Of a stretch of 64,000 nt of DNA, positions 12,147-23,199 are shown piece by piece. The translations under genes and the position numbers were made by a program. This DNA is from Scilla litardierei (lineage: Eukaryota > Streptophyta > Magnoliopsida > Asparagales > Asparagaceae), in the NCBI GenBank assembly GCA_030789695.1, contig CM061134.1, forward strand, positions 63,167,370 to 63,231,369. The letters run 5' to 3'. Numbering within the stretch: the first letter of the stretch is position 1; the number at the start of each line of letters is the position of its first letter. Below the pieces are notes generated by a model. The model was given only the letters and a program-made list of their open reading frames with translations. It did no database searches and had not been told where the DNA came from.

Positions 12147-12767
12147 TTGGTAGACTTGGGAGAAAATGTGAGCCTAATGCCCCATAGCATGTTTCGAAAA
12201 TTGAATACTAGGACCGACTTGAAGCCAACGGACATGAGAATACAACTTGCGGATGGTCGGGTTACTAGGCCGGTAGGGATTGCAGAGGACATACCGCTCC
12301 AAGTACCGGGAGGAATATGCTTGCCATGTGACTTCATCATTATGGACATCAAGGAGGAGGGCGACACTTCACTTATACTCGGACGCCCCTTCTTAGCCAC
12401 CACCGGCGTGATAGTCGACGTGAGAGAGGGTACTTTATCTTTGAATGTTGTACACATCGAGGTCAAGTTCCATATCCCTAAAGCTATGAAGCATATGCCC
12501 TACCAAGAGGAGTTGGACTATGTGGACCTCCTTGACGAGGTGATCGATGAAGCCATTCCACATTCTATTGGTGCTCTACATGATGACGGCCTTGAAGAAG
12601 GCCAAACTTCTAGCATTGGAGAAAAGTTGGAGGACCTCCGGATAGCTCTATGGCCGATGATAAAGAAGTCGACGCTGATGTCGCGAGGATTAGGGAGCTA
12701 TGCAAGCTCTCCACGGCCAACAATTCAAAGAAAGCTCCGCCGGATAAAAGGTCGGCGTCACCGGTGA
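12147..12767 (+). pseudogene. Athila-type aspartic protease region
   Basis: This is a retropepsin-like domain that matures Gag. Visible landmarks are VDLGENVSLMPHSMFRKL (family D-x-G; here D-L-G), LADGRVTRPVG, LPCDFIIMDIKEEGDTSLILGRPFLATTG (given for orientation; the motif core is ILGRPFLATTG) and VDVREGTLSLNV. All are characteristic of the plant Athila/Tat protease. It is separated from gag by a stop at 12126. Where RT should follow there is only about 200 bp of low-similarity sequence before the family end-of-pol hairpin at 12977, so RT, RNase H and IN have been removed cleanly. Confidence 0.85.
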
Positions 12768-12976
12768 AGAAGAAGATTGTTGCTAGCTCAAGCTTGGGGG
12801 ACTTATCCCCCAACTCTACCCATGATGAGGGGACGCCGAGGAAAGCCCACGAGCATCAACAACCAAATCCAAGTGGCCTTCCCGGCAAATTTGACGAGCG
12901 CATCTCGCACGGGCCCAATATCACGCACTAAACGAAAATCATAAGGGGTCGAGCTCAAGACCTTAAACGAGCGCTT

Positions 12977-12994
12977 GTCGGGAGGCAACCCGAC
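12977..12994 (+). other. Hairpin marking the end of the pol region
   Basis: GTCGGGAGGCAACCCGAC folds as a 6-bp stem with a 6-base loop. A similar GGGAGGCAACCC segment is known just after the pol stop in Athila/Tat-type plant elements (from memory). Here it follows the protease almost directly, which shows how much has been lost. Confidence 0.6.
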
Positions 12995-13259
12995 GGTTTT
13001 ATATCATTCTGAGTTGATTTTTATCTTTATTTTAAGATTTTTCTTAGTGTTTAGAGTCTAGCGTCTATGAAAATCGTGACAACGGGCTTTATTTTTAATG
13101 ACAGGAGATGGAGAACGAGAATTCATTCATAAGGAGGATAGCCATGGTAAGGGAGAGCGCTCCAGGAATGCGCTTAGGCCTTAGGAAGAGGAAGAAACTG
13201 ACGGGAGCGAGAAAAACAGAGATTGGAGTAGAAACAGAGAGCTGTGGCTCGAAATTGCA

Positions 13260-13600
13260 AGCCACTCGGTCGAGTGCACATGTCACTCGACCGAATGAAG
13301 ACTCTACTCGGCAGAGTATAGTACCGATCAGGGAAGATCCTTCAGACCCACTCTCTGTTATTTTTTGAGTTTACAGTACTATTGCCACTTGGCCGAATGA
13401 CTATGTTTCTCGGCCGAGTGAATCAGATACCCTACACGCTTCAAAAATCACTGAGTGGCCTTGCCACTCGGCCGAGTGGAAATTGTCCATTCGGCCGAGT
13501 GGGAAGAGCTACTCGGCCAAGTCGTAAGTTGTGGGAGTTTATTTCGAAATTTTTTTCACACAGCCCCACTCGGCCGAGTGATCTTTTGACTCGGCCGAGT
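13260..13600. repeat. CACTCGGCCGAGTG palindrome cluster (internal region)
   Basis: Copies or near-copies lie at about 13262, 13290, 13410, 13465, 13490, 13512, 13567 and 13588. This is the same motif that fills part of the LTRs, here between the end of pol and ORF-1. Confidence 0.85.
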
Positions 13601-14151
13601 CGTACATCTTTATATATAAGCTTCGAGGTGCTGCGCAAATTTTGAAAAACACAAAATTCCCAAAATTCATCACCCAGCACCCGAGCTTCGTCGCTTCGAC
13701 TCCTAGCGCCCGAATCCACGTCTTCATCGCCCGAGCTGCTTCGACGTCGCCGACCGACCATCGCCGTCGGTTGCCGACGTCGCCCCGCCGCCGCACTTCG
13801 CCGGAGCCGCCGCCCCGCCACCGTTCATCCCCATTTCACCAAATTTTCCTATTTCTTTTCCATTCTCCCAATCTGTATGCCCATTGCGCCCCAAATTTAA
13901 ATTAATTCACGTATATATCTATTATCCCCTATCTTCCCCATGTATATTGATTATCATTCGCTAATTTGATTGTTTGCTTTTCAGGTTCGCTTGGGGGCGC
14001 TTGGGGGAGATATAGGATGCTCCAGAGCCTCACAGAGGAGGAGATTTCTTCGCACTCTACATATTTTGCACTCGCGTCGTGCTCAGGTATACTCGTTTCA
14101 TTATATAGCACTTCGCATTTTCATTCGGGGTGGGCACGTCTCGCGGCACAC

Positions 14152-15042
14152 ATGTCGCCTCGCCTTAGGCCACACACTCGGGAGCCTGCCTCCAAGCGGA
14201 AGAAGTCAGGTGATCCTGGCTCCTCTTCCACTAGGGCGGACTCCCCTCCACCTAGCCCACCACCACCCACACAGCCGCCTCCTACCTCACCCATTCCACC
14301 ACCTGCACAGACTGCCCCCGTGTTCGATGCGATGGGGATTATGTTCTGAGATGACGCTCAGCGCGCCAAATTCAAGCGTATCTCTCATCGCTCGATCGTA
14401 CCCACTAGGTTCGTACACTTAGCTGACCTTGAGCGCCTAGGGGTCCTAGAGGGGCTACTCCAGTTGTATGACAATGTGGGGTGGCGTGATTTCTTGTCAG
14501 TGTCGGCGGACACTTACATCCGCCCGACACTAGAGGTCCTTAGCTCTATCGAGCGGACCCCTGGAGGATGCTCATTTTGCCTGATGGATCAGGAGTGCCA
14601 GGTCACTCTTGACATGTTCCGAGCATTCTTCCAGTGGCATGTTGTCCCTGACCCAGACAGAGCTTACAGCCCCACGCACATCCCACCGCTGTCATTCGAC
14701 ACCCATGCTTTCTGGACTCGGATCACAGGATCACCCCTTGCCTTTGACCCTAGTCAGGCCAAGGCCTCTGCCGTCCTCCACCCGTGCCTTCGTATTACAC
14801 AGCACCTTATGGTGACCACTTTTCTTGCGAGGTACGAGCCTGGGATGTTGTCGACGCCAGAGCTTTACATGCTCTACGCGATGACACGTTCTAGGCTCTT
14901 TGATGGAGGAGACGTTCTGATCCCTTCTATATATCGATATCGCCAGTTGGTACATCGACCGCATCATTATTTCTGTCGACGCTCGTATGCCTATCTGCTG
15001 CGGCGGTCCGATTACCCTCTTGGCCCTGTTGTGCGGAGTTGA
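14152..15042 (+). pseudogene. ATHILA ORF-1-like protein, N-terminal and core part
   Basis: This is a product of unknown function found downstream of pol in Athila elements (sometimes called env-like). The start MSPRLRPHTREPASKRKKSG is basic and followed by a proline-rich stretch. The core resembles the ATHILA ORF-1 family: PTRFVHLADLERLGVLEGLL, NVGWRDFLSVSADTY, LEVLSSIERTPGG and VTLDMFRAFF. One in-frame TGA lies at 14347, where CGA (Arg) would be expected, consistent with deamination at a methylated CG. The frame is lost near 15040 and similarity continues in another frame. Possible splice-like sites upstream (13981 and 14087) could give a longer 5' part, which I cannot confirm. Confidence 0.7.
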
Positions 15043-16135
15043 CCTTCCAGCCGGCTTGCTGAGACCACCGGACCCCACCTCTCTCTCCATAGATGTCATG
15101 GCCCAGATGAGGATGATGTGTCCTCATGGTCAGCGCCACTGGGTGTGGTTGCACGGTCCCCACGGATCTGATTACATGATTCTCCCGAGCCCTGCTCGGA
15201 CACATATTGGACCTACGGGCGGGGAGTGGGTTCCACCAATAGATCTCCTCATCCCCGCCGCTTACGTGCTTGAGCCTGAGGGTGCTCAACAGGAGCCCCT
15301 CATCCCACCACTTGACCATGTGATCCCTTAGCCTGCACTTGCTTCGTCTGCCCCTCCCGACACCTCTGTCCACACTTCTGTTAGTGTCGGGAGCACGTTA
15401 GCTGAGTCCACCCACACCACCACCACCACTGTGTCCATGTCGATAGATCCCATTTCTGCTGCTAGCTCCGAGCGTCCCCCCACCGTAGTTGAGTGCGACG
15501 AGCCTTCTTTTGCTTCCGCGGTAGAGACCCTTTCTTCATTGTTGTTCTCGACTCCCGGGGAGTCATTTTCTGCACCCTTCACGACCTTCCCGGTCATCGA
15601 CCTCACTGTCTCCACTGCCGCTGTATTCTCTGAGAGTGTCGTGATGTCTGTCCCCATGTCTGTGTCACCGACCTCTCTGCCCACCTCGTCACTTGCCACC
15701 ACTGCCGTTTCTGCTGCCGCTCCTTCCTCTTTGACCATTCCCGCGTCTCAGCCTCCCACAGAGGCTGAGTGACACTTAGCAAGCACAGCACCTCCTCACC
15801 ACCCCACAGTAGCACCCATCCTTTACAGTAGCCGAGTGAGACATCCCCACTCTTCCCCAGTTCGTCCTGCTCGACACGCTGCTCCACCTCCCCCTGACAC
15901 CTTAGTTCAGCACCTACGTGCTCTTGAGGGGACGGTGAGTGGACTTAGAGCAGATTTTCGGGCTGTATCCACTACTGTTAGTGCTGTCCAGACCCGCGTT
16001 GCATTGCTTCCTGGTATTCAGGCTTGCCTGAACCAGATTCTTCAGCGTCTGCCTCAGCCACCCACCCCCACCCAGCAGCCTCCACGACCACCACCTCCAC
16101 CACAGGACGGTGCTGGTGCACCCCCACCCACCTAG
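15043..16135 (+). pseudogene. ORF-1 continuation: Ser/Thr/Pro-rich tail with coiled segment
   Basis: After the frame loss, reading continues in a different frame from about 14987 (LAETTGPHLS versus LLRPPDPTSLSIDVMAQM). Then comes a long Ser/Thr/Pro-rich segment (15331-15772) and a heptad-like segment HLRALEGTVSGLRADFRAVS (15920-15980), ending in a proline-rich tail with stop at 16133. Stops at 15329 and 15770 interrupt it. Low-complexity composition limits what can be inferred; a flexible tail with a short coiled coil is the simplest description. Confidence 0.5.
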
Positions 16136-17240
16136 GCACACACTGGATGCCTTTGATATTTTTTTGATGATTGTTACGCTGGATATTTTTCTGAGCCTGC
16201 TGATTTTGCACCCCTCCTCCATACACTGTTTTGGTCACATTTTGGTCATATCTGTCTATATCTTTTTGGGAGTGAGGGAGTACTTTTGGGGACACCTATC
16301 TGACACTGTTTTGATCTCTAGTCGCATCACTTGCATTCCCACTGCATACTTTTTACTTTTTCTTTTCATTTATTTTATTTTATTTTATTTTCATGCATGC
16401 ATCCTCGCCCTCCCCACCCACTTTTTGCCTCTCGATGTGCCACACTTTGCACATTGAGGACACTGTGCATTGTAGCTTGGGGGAGTGAGTTCTCACGCAC
16501 TTTTTATTTTTGTCACCTTTTATTTTCTTTTTTCCCATATTTCTTCGTTTTTACACTTGCTTTCACCCACTTTTTCTTTTTTATCATGCATCACGTTTTT
16601 TTATTTCACGAGTGTGATGCATTGTACAGTAGTTTTTCATTTTCTTTTATCCTTATTTCTTTCATCTTTTTGCTAGAGATGATTTTTCTATGATGATGAT
16701 GACATGGTGTTAGCTTATCTCTATATGCATACTATCTTGTCATGCAATAGTTTTTATTTCAGATATCATATGCTATGTCTTGCTTTGCATTTGAAATAGT
16801 AACCCGCACTTTCATGTATGAATATGGATGAAATTCTTTCATTAGCCGAGTCTGATAATTTATATGTATACTCTTCGTATAAAACACACCAAGCTTCACG
16901 CATTGATTGCTTATATCTGGAGTACTGCTTTCTTTTCTTATATCACTTCTTATTGCATGAAAATTGTGTGCTTCACTTTCGGGTTGAATGAATGTATGTT
17001 AGGTTGATATAACTGGATTAGTTTACTTTCTGAGATTAAACTGAGTAGATTACATTACTCTGCTGAAAGTTGTCGTGCATGTCTTATAGAGTGAACCGAG
17101 TGTTAATTTATTTATTTCTCCACATATCTTAAGCATTATTTCTACACTTATATTCATTGGTGAATCTCCCTTTAGCGATTCTATCATTGGCACTTCCCCC
17201 GCTATTAAATTCCATGCTCCAATTCCCTAAAATCAAAAAG
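16136..17240 (+). other. Athila 3' untranslated region, left part
   Basis: This is T/C-rich, gene-free sequence. It contains GTAGCTTGGGGGAG at 16473-16485, the family's purine-rich motif, which recurs at 28948 and directly before the 3' LTR. It ends in the (TA)n tract used as target by later insertions. Confidence 0.6.
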
Positions 17241-17262
17241 ATATATATATATATATATATAT
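17241..17262. repeat. (AT)n microsatellite, left of fold-back
   Basis: This is about 11 AT dinucleotides directly abutting the fold-back element. Confidence 0.95.
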
Positions 17263-17267
17263 GAGGG

Positions 17268-17674
17268 AAATGTGCCTAAGAATGACCTCAGGTAGAGATA
17301 CCTGAGCACACCCCCGCTGTTCGGGGTTTGTGAGTATTTTTTTTTTGAAAATGTTTTTTGCAGTAGGTAGATATACTTGTTATGTAGCTCCCCACAAAAT
17401 TTCAGCTCGATCCGACACCGTTTGAGCCTCCGTTCATCGATTTCAAAAACGTTGCGCAAAACTGTCCAAAATTTGGACAGTTTTGCGCAACGTTTTTGAA
17501 ATCGATGAACGGAGGCTCAAACGGTGTCGGATCGAGCTGAAATTTTATGGGGAGCTACATAACAAGTATATATACCTACTGCAAAAAAATTTTCAAAAAA
17601 AAATACTCACAAACCCCGAACAGCGGGGGTGTGCTCAGGTATCTCTACCTGAGGTCATTCTTAGGTACATTTTT
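17268..17674. mobile_element. Fold-back (near-perfect inverted repeat) element in a TA tract
   Basis: Two arms of about 200 bp are reverse complements with essentially no spacer. The centre is CTGTCCAAAATTTGGACAG at about 17471. The outer ends read TGTGCCTAAGAATGACCTC on the left and GAGGTCATTCTTAGGTACA on the right. The arms differ by only a few substitutions and small indels in poly(T)/poly(A) runs. TA microsatellites flank both sides (17241-17262 and 17679-17789). There is no transposase. The layout fits a MITE/fold-back element preferring TA repeats, in the manner described for rice Micron elements; sequence identity with that family is not claimed. Transcripts through it would form a long hairpin. 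Confidence 0.85.
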
Positions 17675-17676
17675 TG

Positions 17677-17790
<114 letters not shown>

Positions 17791-17799
17791 TGTCATAAC

Positions 17800-17817
17800 C
17801 CGTGCCCGCGGGCACGG
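17800..17817 (-). other. 3'-terminal hairpin of unit A
   Basis: CCGTGCCCGCGGGCACGG is a perfect 18-bp palindrome, ten bases from the junction with the TA tract. Position and composition match Helitron terminator hairpins. Confidence 0.65.
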
Positions 17818-17889
17818 TTCACTTTAGATTTTCCCCCGCGAAATATTTGTTCCCCAAAAAATTATTTCCACAGCCAAAATTTAAAAGAA

Positions 17890-18210
17890 TAACAAATTAG
17901 TGTAAAAATATTTAGCCGCACTGATGCCTTCGACGCAGAACAACCAATTCATCGCGGGCGCCTTCGTCACGAAACAACAAATTAGCGTAAAAAAATCGGC
18001 GCGGGCTCCTTCGATGTGGAACAACAAATTCGCGTAGAATAACAAATTCAGCGCGGGCGCCTTCGAAGCGGAACAAATTTAGCGTGCATAACAACAAATT
18101 CGGCATGAAACGATAAATTCGGCGTGGAACAACAAATTAGTGTAGAACAACAAATTCGGCGCGGACGCCTTCGGCGTGGAACAACAAATTAGCGTAAAAA
18201 ATCGACGCGC
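17890..18210. repeat. Degenerate minisatellite (AACAAATTAGCGT / GCGCGGGCGCCTTCG)
   Basis: Two phrases alternate irregularly: AACAAATTAGCGTA or AACAAATTCGGCG, and GCGCGGGCGCCTTCGACGTGGA-like variants (about 17930, 17990, 18050 and 18155). The unit length is about 35-75 bp. Confidence 0.75.
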
Positions 18211-18660
18211 ATGCGCCCTAATAATGTCGTTATGTGGGGCCTAGTGTGAGTGTATTAATAACAACGTTCTGTTATCCCATTTGTTTCTTTTCTTCTCGAT
18301 GAAATCAAATGCCCGGATAGATAAGGATGAATTATTCATTTCCTTATTTTTGTTATAGATATTGTAAATTAAATCACATAAATGTCTGGACGTTCAACTT
18401 CCAAGACCTCTTAAATTCAAAGATCTCGAATTTCATTACCAAATTAAATCACATAAATGAATGGATATTTTTTCTCCAAAAAGTTTCCCCAAAATACAAA
18501 AGTTTTCCCTCCCAAAATTTTCACAAACTCTCATCTCAACCGTTGATTTCTCAAGATTAAATCTCAACCATCTTTCTATCAACATGTTTGTCCTAGGAAG
18601 CTTGTCCTAGTCAGCCCTAGAATTCAAAAAAGGTTGTCAAATGTATAATAGATAGTCATT

Positions 18661-19030
18661 AACCGTGCCCTAAGGGCACGGTTCATTTAAAATATTTCTC
18701 CCCACAAATCTTGGATCCCTAATTTTAAACGAACAACAATAATTAAAGCGCAATAATTGTTATTTAACTCTTCCAATAATTTTAGTTCCTCCAAAATTTA
18801 GTTCTCCCAGAGAATTTAGTTCCCCCAAAAAACTTACCCAAAAGTAGTTCCCTCCAGATTTAATACATGCCCTAAAGGCATTGTTCATTTAATATATCCG
18901 TCCTTCAAAATCTTGAATATCTTAATTTTAAACCAACTACAACAATTAAAGTGCAATAATTGTTATTTAGTTACACGTAAAAATTATTCAGTTTTCTCCA
19001 AAATTTAATTTCCTTCATATTTAGTTCTCC
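18661..19030. repeat. Tandem duplication of the unit B 3' end (about 205 bp)
   Basis: 18661-18865 is repeated from about 18866 with mutations. Both copies have the hairpin remnant (18663-18681, 18868-18885), GTTCATTTAA, CTTAATTTTAAAC-like sequence and CAATAATTGTTATTTA at an offset of 203-205 bp. Confidence 0.8.
18663..18681 (-). other. 3'-terminal hairpin of unit B
   Basis: CCGTGCCC-TAA-GGGCACGG forms an 8-bp stem with a 3-base loop. It lies ten bases from the junction with unit A at 18652/18653. Confidence 0.65.
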
Positions 19031-19544
19031 TCAAAAGGTTAGGGAGAGAGAAATTTCCAGAACCCAAATCCAAGTTTGAAAACTTGGTAGTGTATGAAGA
19101 ATTCACATATAGACTACTCCCAAAATTATTGTTCGTTAAGACTCCATATGGATTATGGTACCTAAGACAACTAACTTATTCAATAAGTGCTCCATTTACA
19201 AAACTAAATACTTCCATTCATTTCTAAACCACTTTTATCTAATGATATTATTGGACACTTAAAGAAATCAAAACTCTGCTCAAATGGCTGAATATTTTCA
19301 AATAAAGAAAAAAGGAAAACTATCATGGACCTTGATAACTGAATTTAAGAGCATATTGTTGATTGTATTACACTACAAATAAAGAACATGATATAAAATC
19401 AGTATGAATCATATATCGCATTCTCTCAATACAAATTTCAAGTCGAGAACAAATTCAACCACCCAATAAGTCTCATAGAATAGAACTGAATATGATTTAC
19501 TCATATCACAACCCAATAACATTTTTAATGACAAAAAATTTTAC

Positions 19545-19755
19545 AATTATATTTCTAATATTGGTTCTCAATATCAACATCTTATTCGTCAGAATCCTCT
19601 TCTAAGTACTCGAATCCATAATCCTCCATGTTCGCATCTGAACCCACTGAGAAAAAAAACTAAAATGTTACATTCGGAAAGTAATCTTGAAAAGCGATTG
19701 ATCCCCAAAATCCAGAAGAGATTAGAGACAGTTGCAGTGGCTCACCGGAACCCAT
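19545..19755 (-). pseudogene. Captured CSN2 fragment, copy 1, with stops
   Basis: This has the same exon-intron-exon structure as copy 2: ATGGGTTCCG (19755-19746), intron with GTGAGC donor and TTCAG acceptor (about 108 bp), then exon 2 from 19637. The spliced start MGSDANMEDYGFEY is closer to plant CSN2 than copy 2 is. Stops then follow (a TAA before DVDIENQY, and TAG after it), and the exon-end donor has changed. It arose with copy 2 by the 411-bp tandem duplication and has decayed independently. Confidence 0.8.
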
Positions 19756-19955
19756 GGTTAGTGATTATTGATCGATATGTATCTCATTACAAATAAAAAA
19801 CATGAGATAAAATTAGCATGAATTATATTGCACATTCTATCAAGAAATTTCCAATCAAGATTCAATTCAACCACCAAATACATCTCATAGAATAAATTGA
19901 ATGTGATTTACTCATATCACAACCTAATTAACTTTGCAATGACCAACAATTTTAC

Positions 19956-20167
19956 CTTTAGAGTTGTAATATTGGTTCTCAATATCAACATCTTGTTCTT
20001 CAAGCTCCTCTTCTGAGCCCTCGAATAAAAAATCCTCCATGTCCACATCTGAAACCCATAGAGAAAAAGGACAAAAAAGTTACATTCAGAAAGTAATATC
20101 GAGAAGCGATTGATCCCTTGAATCCCGAAGAGATTAGAGACAAATGTAGTTGCTCACCAGAATCCAT
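19956..20167 (-). pseudogene. Captured CSN2 (COP9 signalosome subunit 2) fragment, copy 2, frame intact
   Basis: CSN2 is a scaffold subunit of the COP9 signalosome, which removes NEDD8 from cullins. A 10-nt first exon (20158-20167, ATGGATTCTG) is followed by GTGAGC, an intron, TTTCAG, and a second exon (20048-19956). Spliced, it encodes MDSDVDMEDFLFEG... and ends DVDIENQYYNSK, directly before a GTAAAA donor. Plant CSN2 starts with a short acidic segment ending in this same DVDIENQYYNSKG motif. There is no stop in this copy, but no later exons follow: only about 33 of the roughly 440 residues of the family are present. It is a gene fragment and not a working gene. Confidence 0.8.
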
Positions 20168-20965
20168 GGTTCGTGATTATTGATCGATCTGTATCTTATT
20201 ACAAATAAAAAATAGGAGATAAAATTAGTATGAATTATATTGCAACCTATGAGGAGGCTTTGCATATTTGACCACCAGTATACACCAAACCATGCTTCAA
20301 TCCCACAAAGTCCAAGAGACCCAACTTGTTGGTTGGATTTAATCAACTTTCGATTCAAGAAAAGTCAATAGTTACTTGACACATGAAGTGTAGAATTTTG
20401 AAATAAATTAAGGTTCTCGATACCATCAAAGAAAGAAATACATAATTCCTTTAGGTCGAAATTGTTTTTAGAAACATTGGTCATACCTTATTGCATGCCT
20501 TATCCAATTCAGTACAAAACCTCTTTGTTGCATGATTAAAACAAAAACACTAATAAAGCAAACTTCCTCTATATGTACTATTACAAAAAATATCATGTAT
20601 ACTACAAATAAACCGCGATTCTTGACTTATGTCATGTGTGGTTCAAAGATAATGAAGCAATTAGGAACTTGACTTCCATTGTTCCGTAATAAAAAAGAAA
20701 GTGAATGGAAAGAGAGAAATTTAGCCATAATAGTTCGGTGAAATTAAAAGTACTCCCCATTTGAAGGTTGTATAATCATAGCAAAAATAGTGAACTCTCT
20801 TTCTCATATTCTCTTCTTGATTGCTTTACTGTTCCAATCTGTTTCTATGCAACCAAGCACATCATTACCAAATCTCAAAATAAATTATGTAAACAAAAAA
20901 GGACCACCAACAACCATAGCAAATCATATATCGTGTTCTTAAGAACAAAACACACAGGTTTTTAC

Positions 20966-21131
20966 CTGTTGTAGCATAGTTGTTACAGAGAAGAGAAACA
21001 CTTGTTAAACCATTGCACATTATATCACTGGTTTCACTTTGGTCCAAAAAATGTTGCTCCACAATATAGTCATAGCTATCCAACCTTTGCCTTAGAGGAT
21101 ACCAATTCCCCCCATCAAATGAGAGGGTCAA
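20966..21131 (-). other. Exon-like open segment, unidentified
   Basis: An uninterrupted frame contains SFDGGNWYPLRQRLDSYDY and ends at ACAACAG followed by a GTAAAA donor. Protein-like composition and a splice donor suggest another captured exon, on the same strand as the identified ones. I do not recognise the family. Confidence 0.35.
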
Positions 21132-22730
21132 TTTGATGAACAGTATGATGCCATTGCATCACAAAATTTTTTCAAGTAATTCCTTGCAAGAAAACATAAT
21201 TGGTCAAACTACAACCACCAAAAACTTGATAAGCTCATAATAAATGTATTTATATGAATTAATTTAAATGTTTCATGGATGAAAAATTTACCTTTTAGCA
21301 TGAGGCAGAAGTTGAAACTGGACGTGCTAACAATACATCACAACCCGTGTTGTGATTAAATTTTATTTATATTAATTAAATGATGATGAAATACGAAGAA
21401 TATAACTGACTTATCTAACAGCATATAGTAGCCGAGGAATTTGGTAGCAAATATTCACCTGCTAACGTGATTTAACTAAATCACACTCGCATACAACTCT
21501 GTCAACTGCTCGTGAAAATAAAGAACCCAAAGTCATTAGTTGCTTAAAAGCAAAACATGAAAGTCGGTAGGAGGTATACCAATTTAGGAAGCCAACCTTT
21601 AGTCTCTTCTCTCAATCAGCATTATACATGCCATTGAGACTTTGGACAGCTTTAAGCATAAACTGTGGCATATTTCGACATCTCTTTGAAGAAATCCACA
21701 ACACTCCATATAAAAACATCAGAACAATCAGATTTAATACAAAACAACAGTTTTTTCACTTTCTGTATAGCATTCATAAAGACTTACGTAAGTCTGGCTG
21801 CTCTCAAAATCTGAAACAGTTTGATCTGGCTTCCTTCTTGATTTGACTTGCCGAGTTTTGTCACACAATACATAACATATGCAAACCAGATTCTTTCAAC
21901 CTCTTATGACTAATTAAGTGGAAAAATCAGATTTTTGCATCTGTAATTATTGCCTACAGCGAATAAAATTAAAAAATAAAGGAAATTTATTAGTTAACTC
22001 AATGATACGCTTACTATATCTTTTATATTATGTTCTCTTCTCGGTATTTGCATCATTCAATCTGCATTATGCTCCTTTTCTCTAAATATTTACACCCAAT
22101 TTGATTAGATATGGATTATTCTATAGGTTTAACCATCCGGGTTGCCTAACATGCAGAAGAAGTGCGACCTTACTTCAGAGCACATGCAAAAGGTGAACAT
22201 AAGTGCAGCATTTCGATTGAGACTAATAAAATTTTTGCAAACTTATTTTGTTTTTGCTGGACAGATTTCTTCTATGGTTCTTTAAGATGCCCTATTTTAT
22301 GTAACGGAAGGTAAACCGGAGTGGGAGTATGTTAAAAATGTTCTGATAATAAAACATAAGGTCTTAGCTAAATTGCTTACTAACATCATGCCTATTGATT
22401 TCAAATCTAGGTAGTTCAAATTGTACCATACATATGAAATAAAGTTGTGTGGTTGAAAACTAAATTCTCTAATGAATATCAGCCCCTTCATGATTTTACA
22501 ACTGAAGCATGTAATTAAGATCAAGATAGTGATGATGTTAAAAACTGAAAATGACATGGCCCCTGGAAATTGAAGAAGACTATGTAGTGCAGATAGAGAA
22601 TTGTAGAAACTCAAACATGTGAATTATCTTCGAAGTCCACAACCCTCTTGGCCCCATCCTTCAAATAAATAGATCTGGTGGCAAATTTGATGGCCGACAC
22701 TCCATGGAAGTTGGGATTTGATCTTGCCAT
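21132..22730. other. Gene-free AT-rich interior of unit B
   Basis: Short open frames here have low-complexity AT-driven composition and no recognisable motif. I see nothing to annotate. Confidence 0.5.
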
Positions 22731-22801
22731 GGAAAATATTCAGTAAATGCATTGGCATGAATAACAAACTGGTCCCTCGCCTTCTCATCAATCAACCATT
22801 G
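22731..22801 (-). pseudogene. Captured eIF3b fragment (tentative)
   Basis: After an ATTTGCAG acceptor the frame reads QWLIDEKARDQFVIHA and continues NAFTEYF. Plant eIF3 subunit B, a scaffold of the 43S initiation complex, contains a very similar WLTDEKARDQFVIRAG segment (from memory). About 24 codons are present, and similarity is lost downstream. The short length makes this tentative. Confidence 0.5.
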
Positions 22802-23085
22802 CTGCAAATTCTTCTACAACACCACAAATTACGCAACTCACAACTGGTCAAATCCTATTGTTCAACAAAAATACGTAATTTGCAAAAAAAACACCGAAAT
22901 CCCAAAGAAAGCACTCACTTCAGGAGATATGCAACAGGAGATATGCAAACTTCCTACACATGCACAATCTGCCATTCATGCATTACCAACAGGAGATATG
23001 CAAACTTCAGACATCTGCATGCTAAATTGCAACAAATTAAGAGCTACTTTTAACTGAGGATACTATTATATTTATTTATACTTAT

Positions 23086-23193
23086 GTTATCTCGGTCAAA
23101 TTCCTTGATAATATCTTCAAGAAGAACATCTTCCATGGTATGCTCTTTGCAAGCTTGTTGAATCTCATCAACAGCAAAGTAACCATTCCCCCC
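23086..23193 (-). pseudogene. Captured CDPK EF-hand fragment
   Basis: The frame GGNGYFAVDEIQQACKEH continues to MEDVLLEDIIKEFDRDN. It matches the end of the third and start of the fourth EF-hand of calcium-dependent protein kinases (family pattern GSGYITVDELQQAC...DIIKEVDQDNDG). Calcium-loop residues are partly altered (GGNG for GSG). A stop lies immediately upstream and similarity ends after DRDN, where the family often has an exon boundary. Confidence 0.65.
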
Positions 23194-23199
23194 TTCTTA

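Larger units (their letters stand above)
19373..20250. repeat. Tandem duplication of about 411 bp carrying CSN2 exons
   Basis: Two full units and a partial third share ACAAATAAA..CATGA/AGGAGATAAAAT-type starts (about 19373, 19788 and 20201) and TTGGTTCTCAATATCAACATCTT (19561, 19972). Equivalent points are 411-412 bp apart. Each full unit contains one CSN2 start-exon pair. Confidence 0.85.

Noticed and set aside
13981..14100. Intron splice sites upstream of ORF-1 giving a longer spliced protein
   Set aside because: A TTTTCAG and a CAGGTATAC-like donor are present, but no second confirmed exon or family evidence supports splicing. Kept only as a remark.
16331..16693. Phe-rich hydrophobic frames that could look like membrane proteins
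   Set aside because: They come from T-rich 3' untranslated sequence of the Athila element, with multiple overlapping frames and no family similarity.
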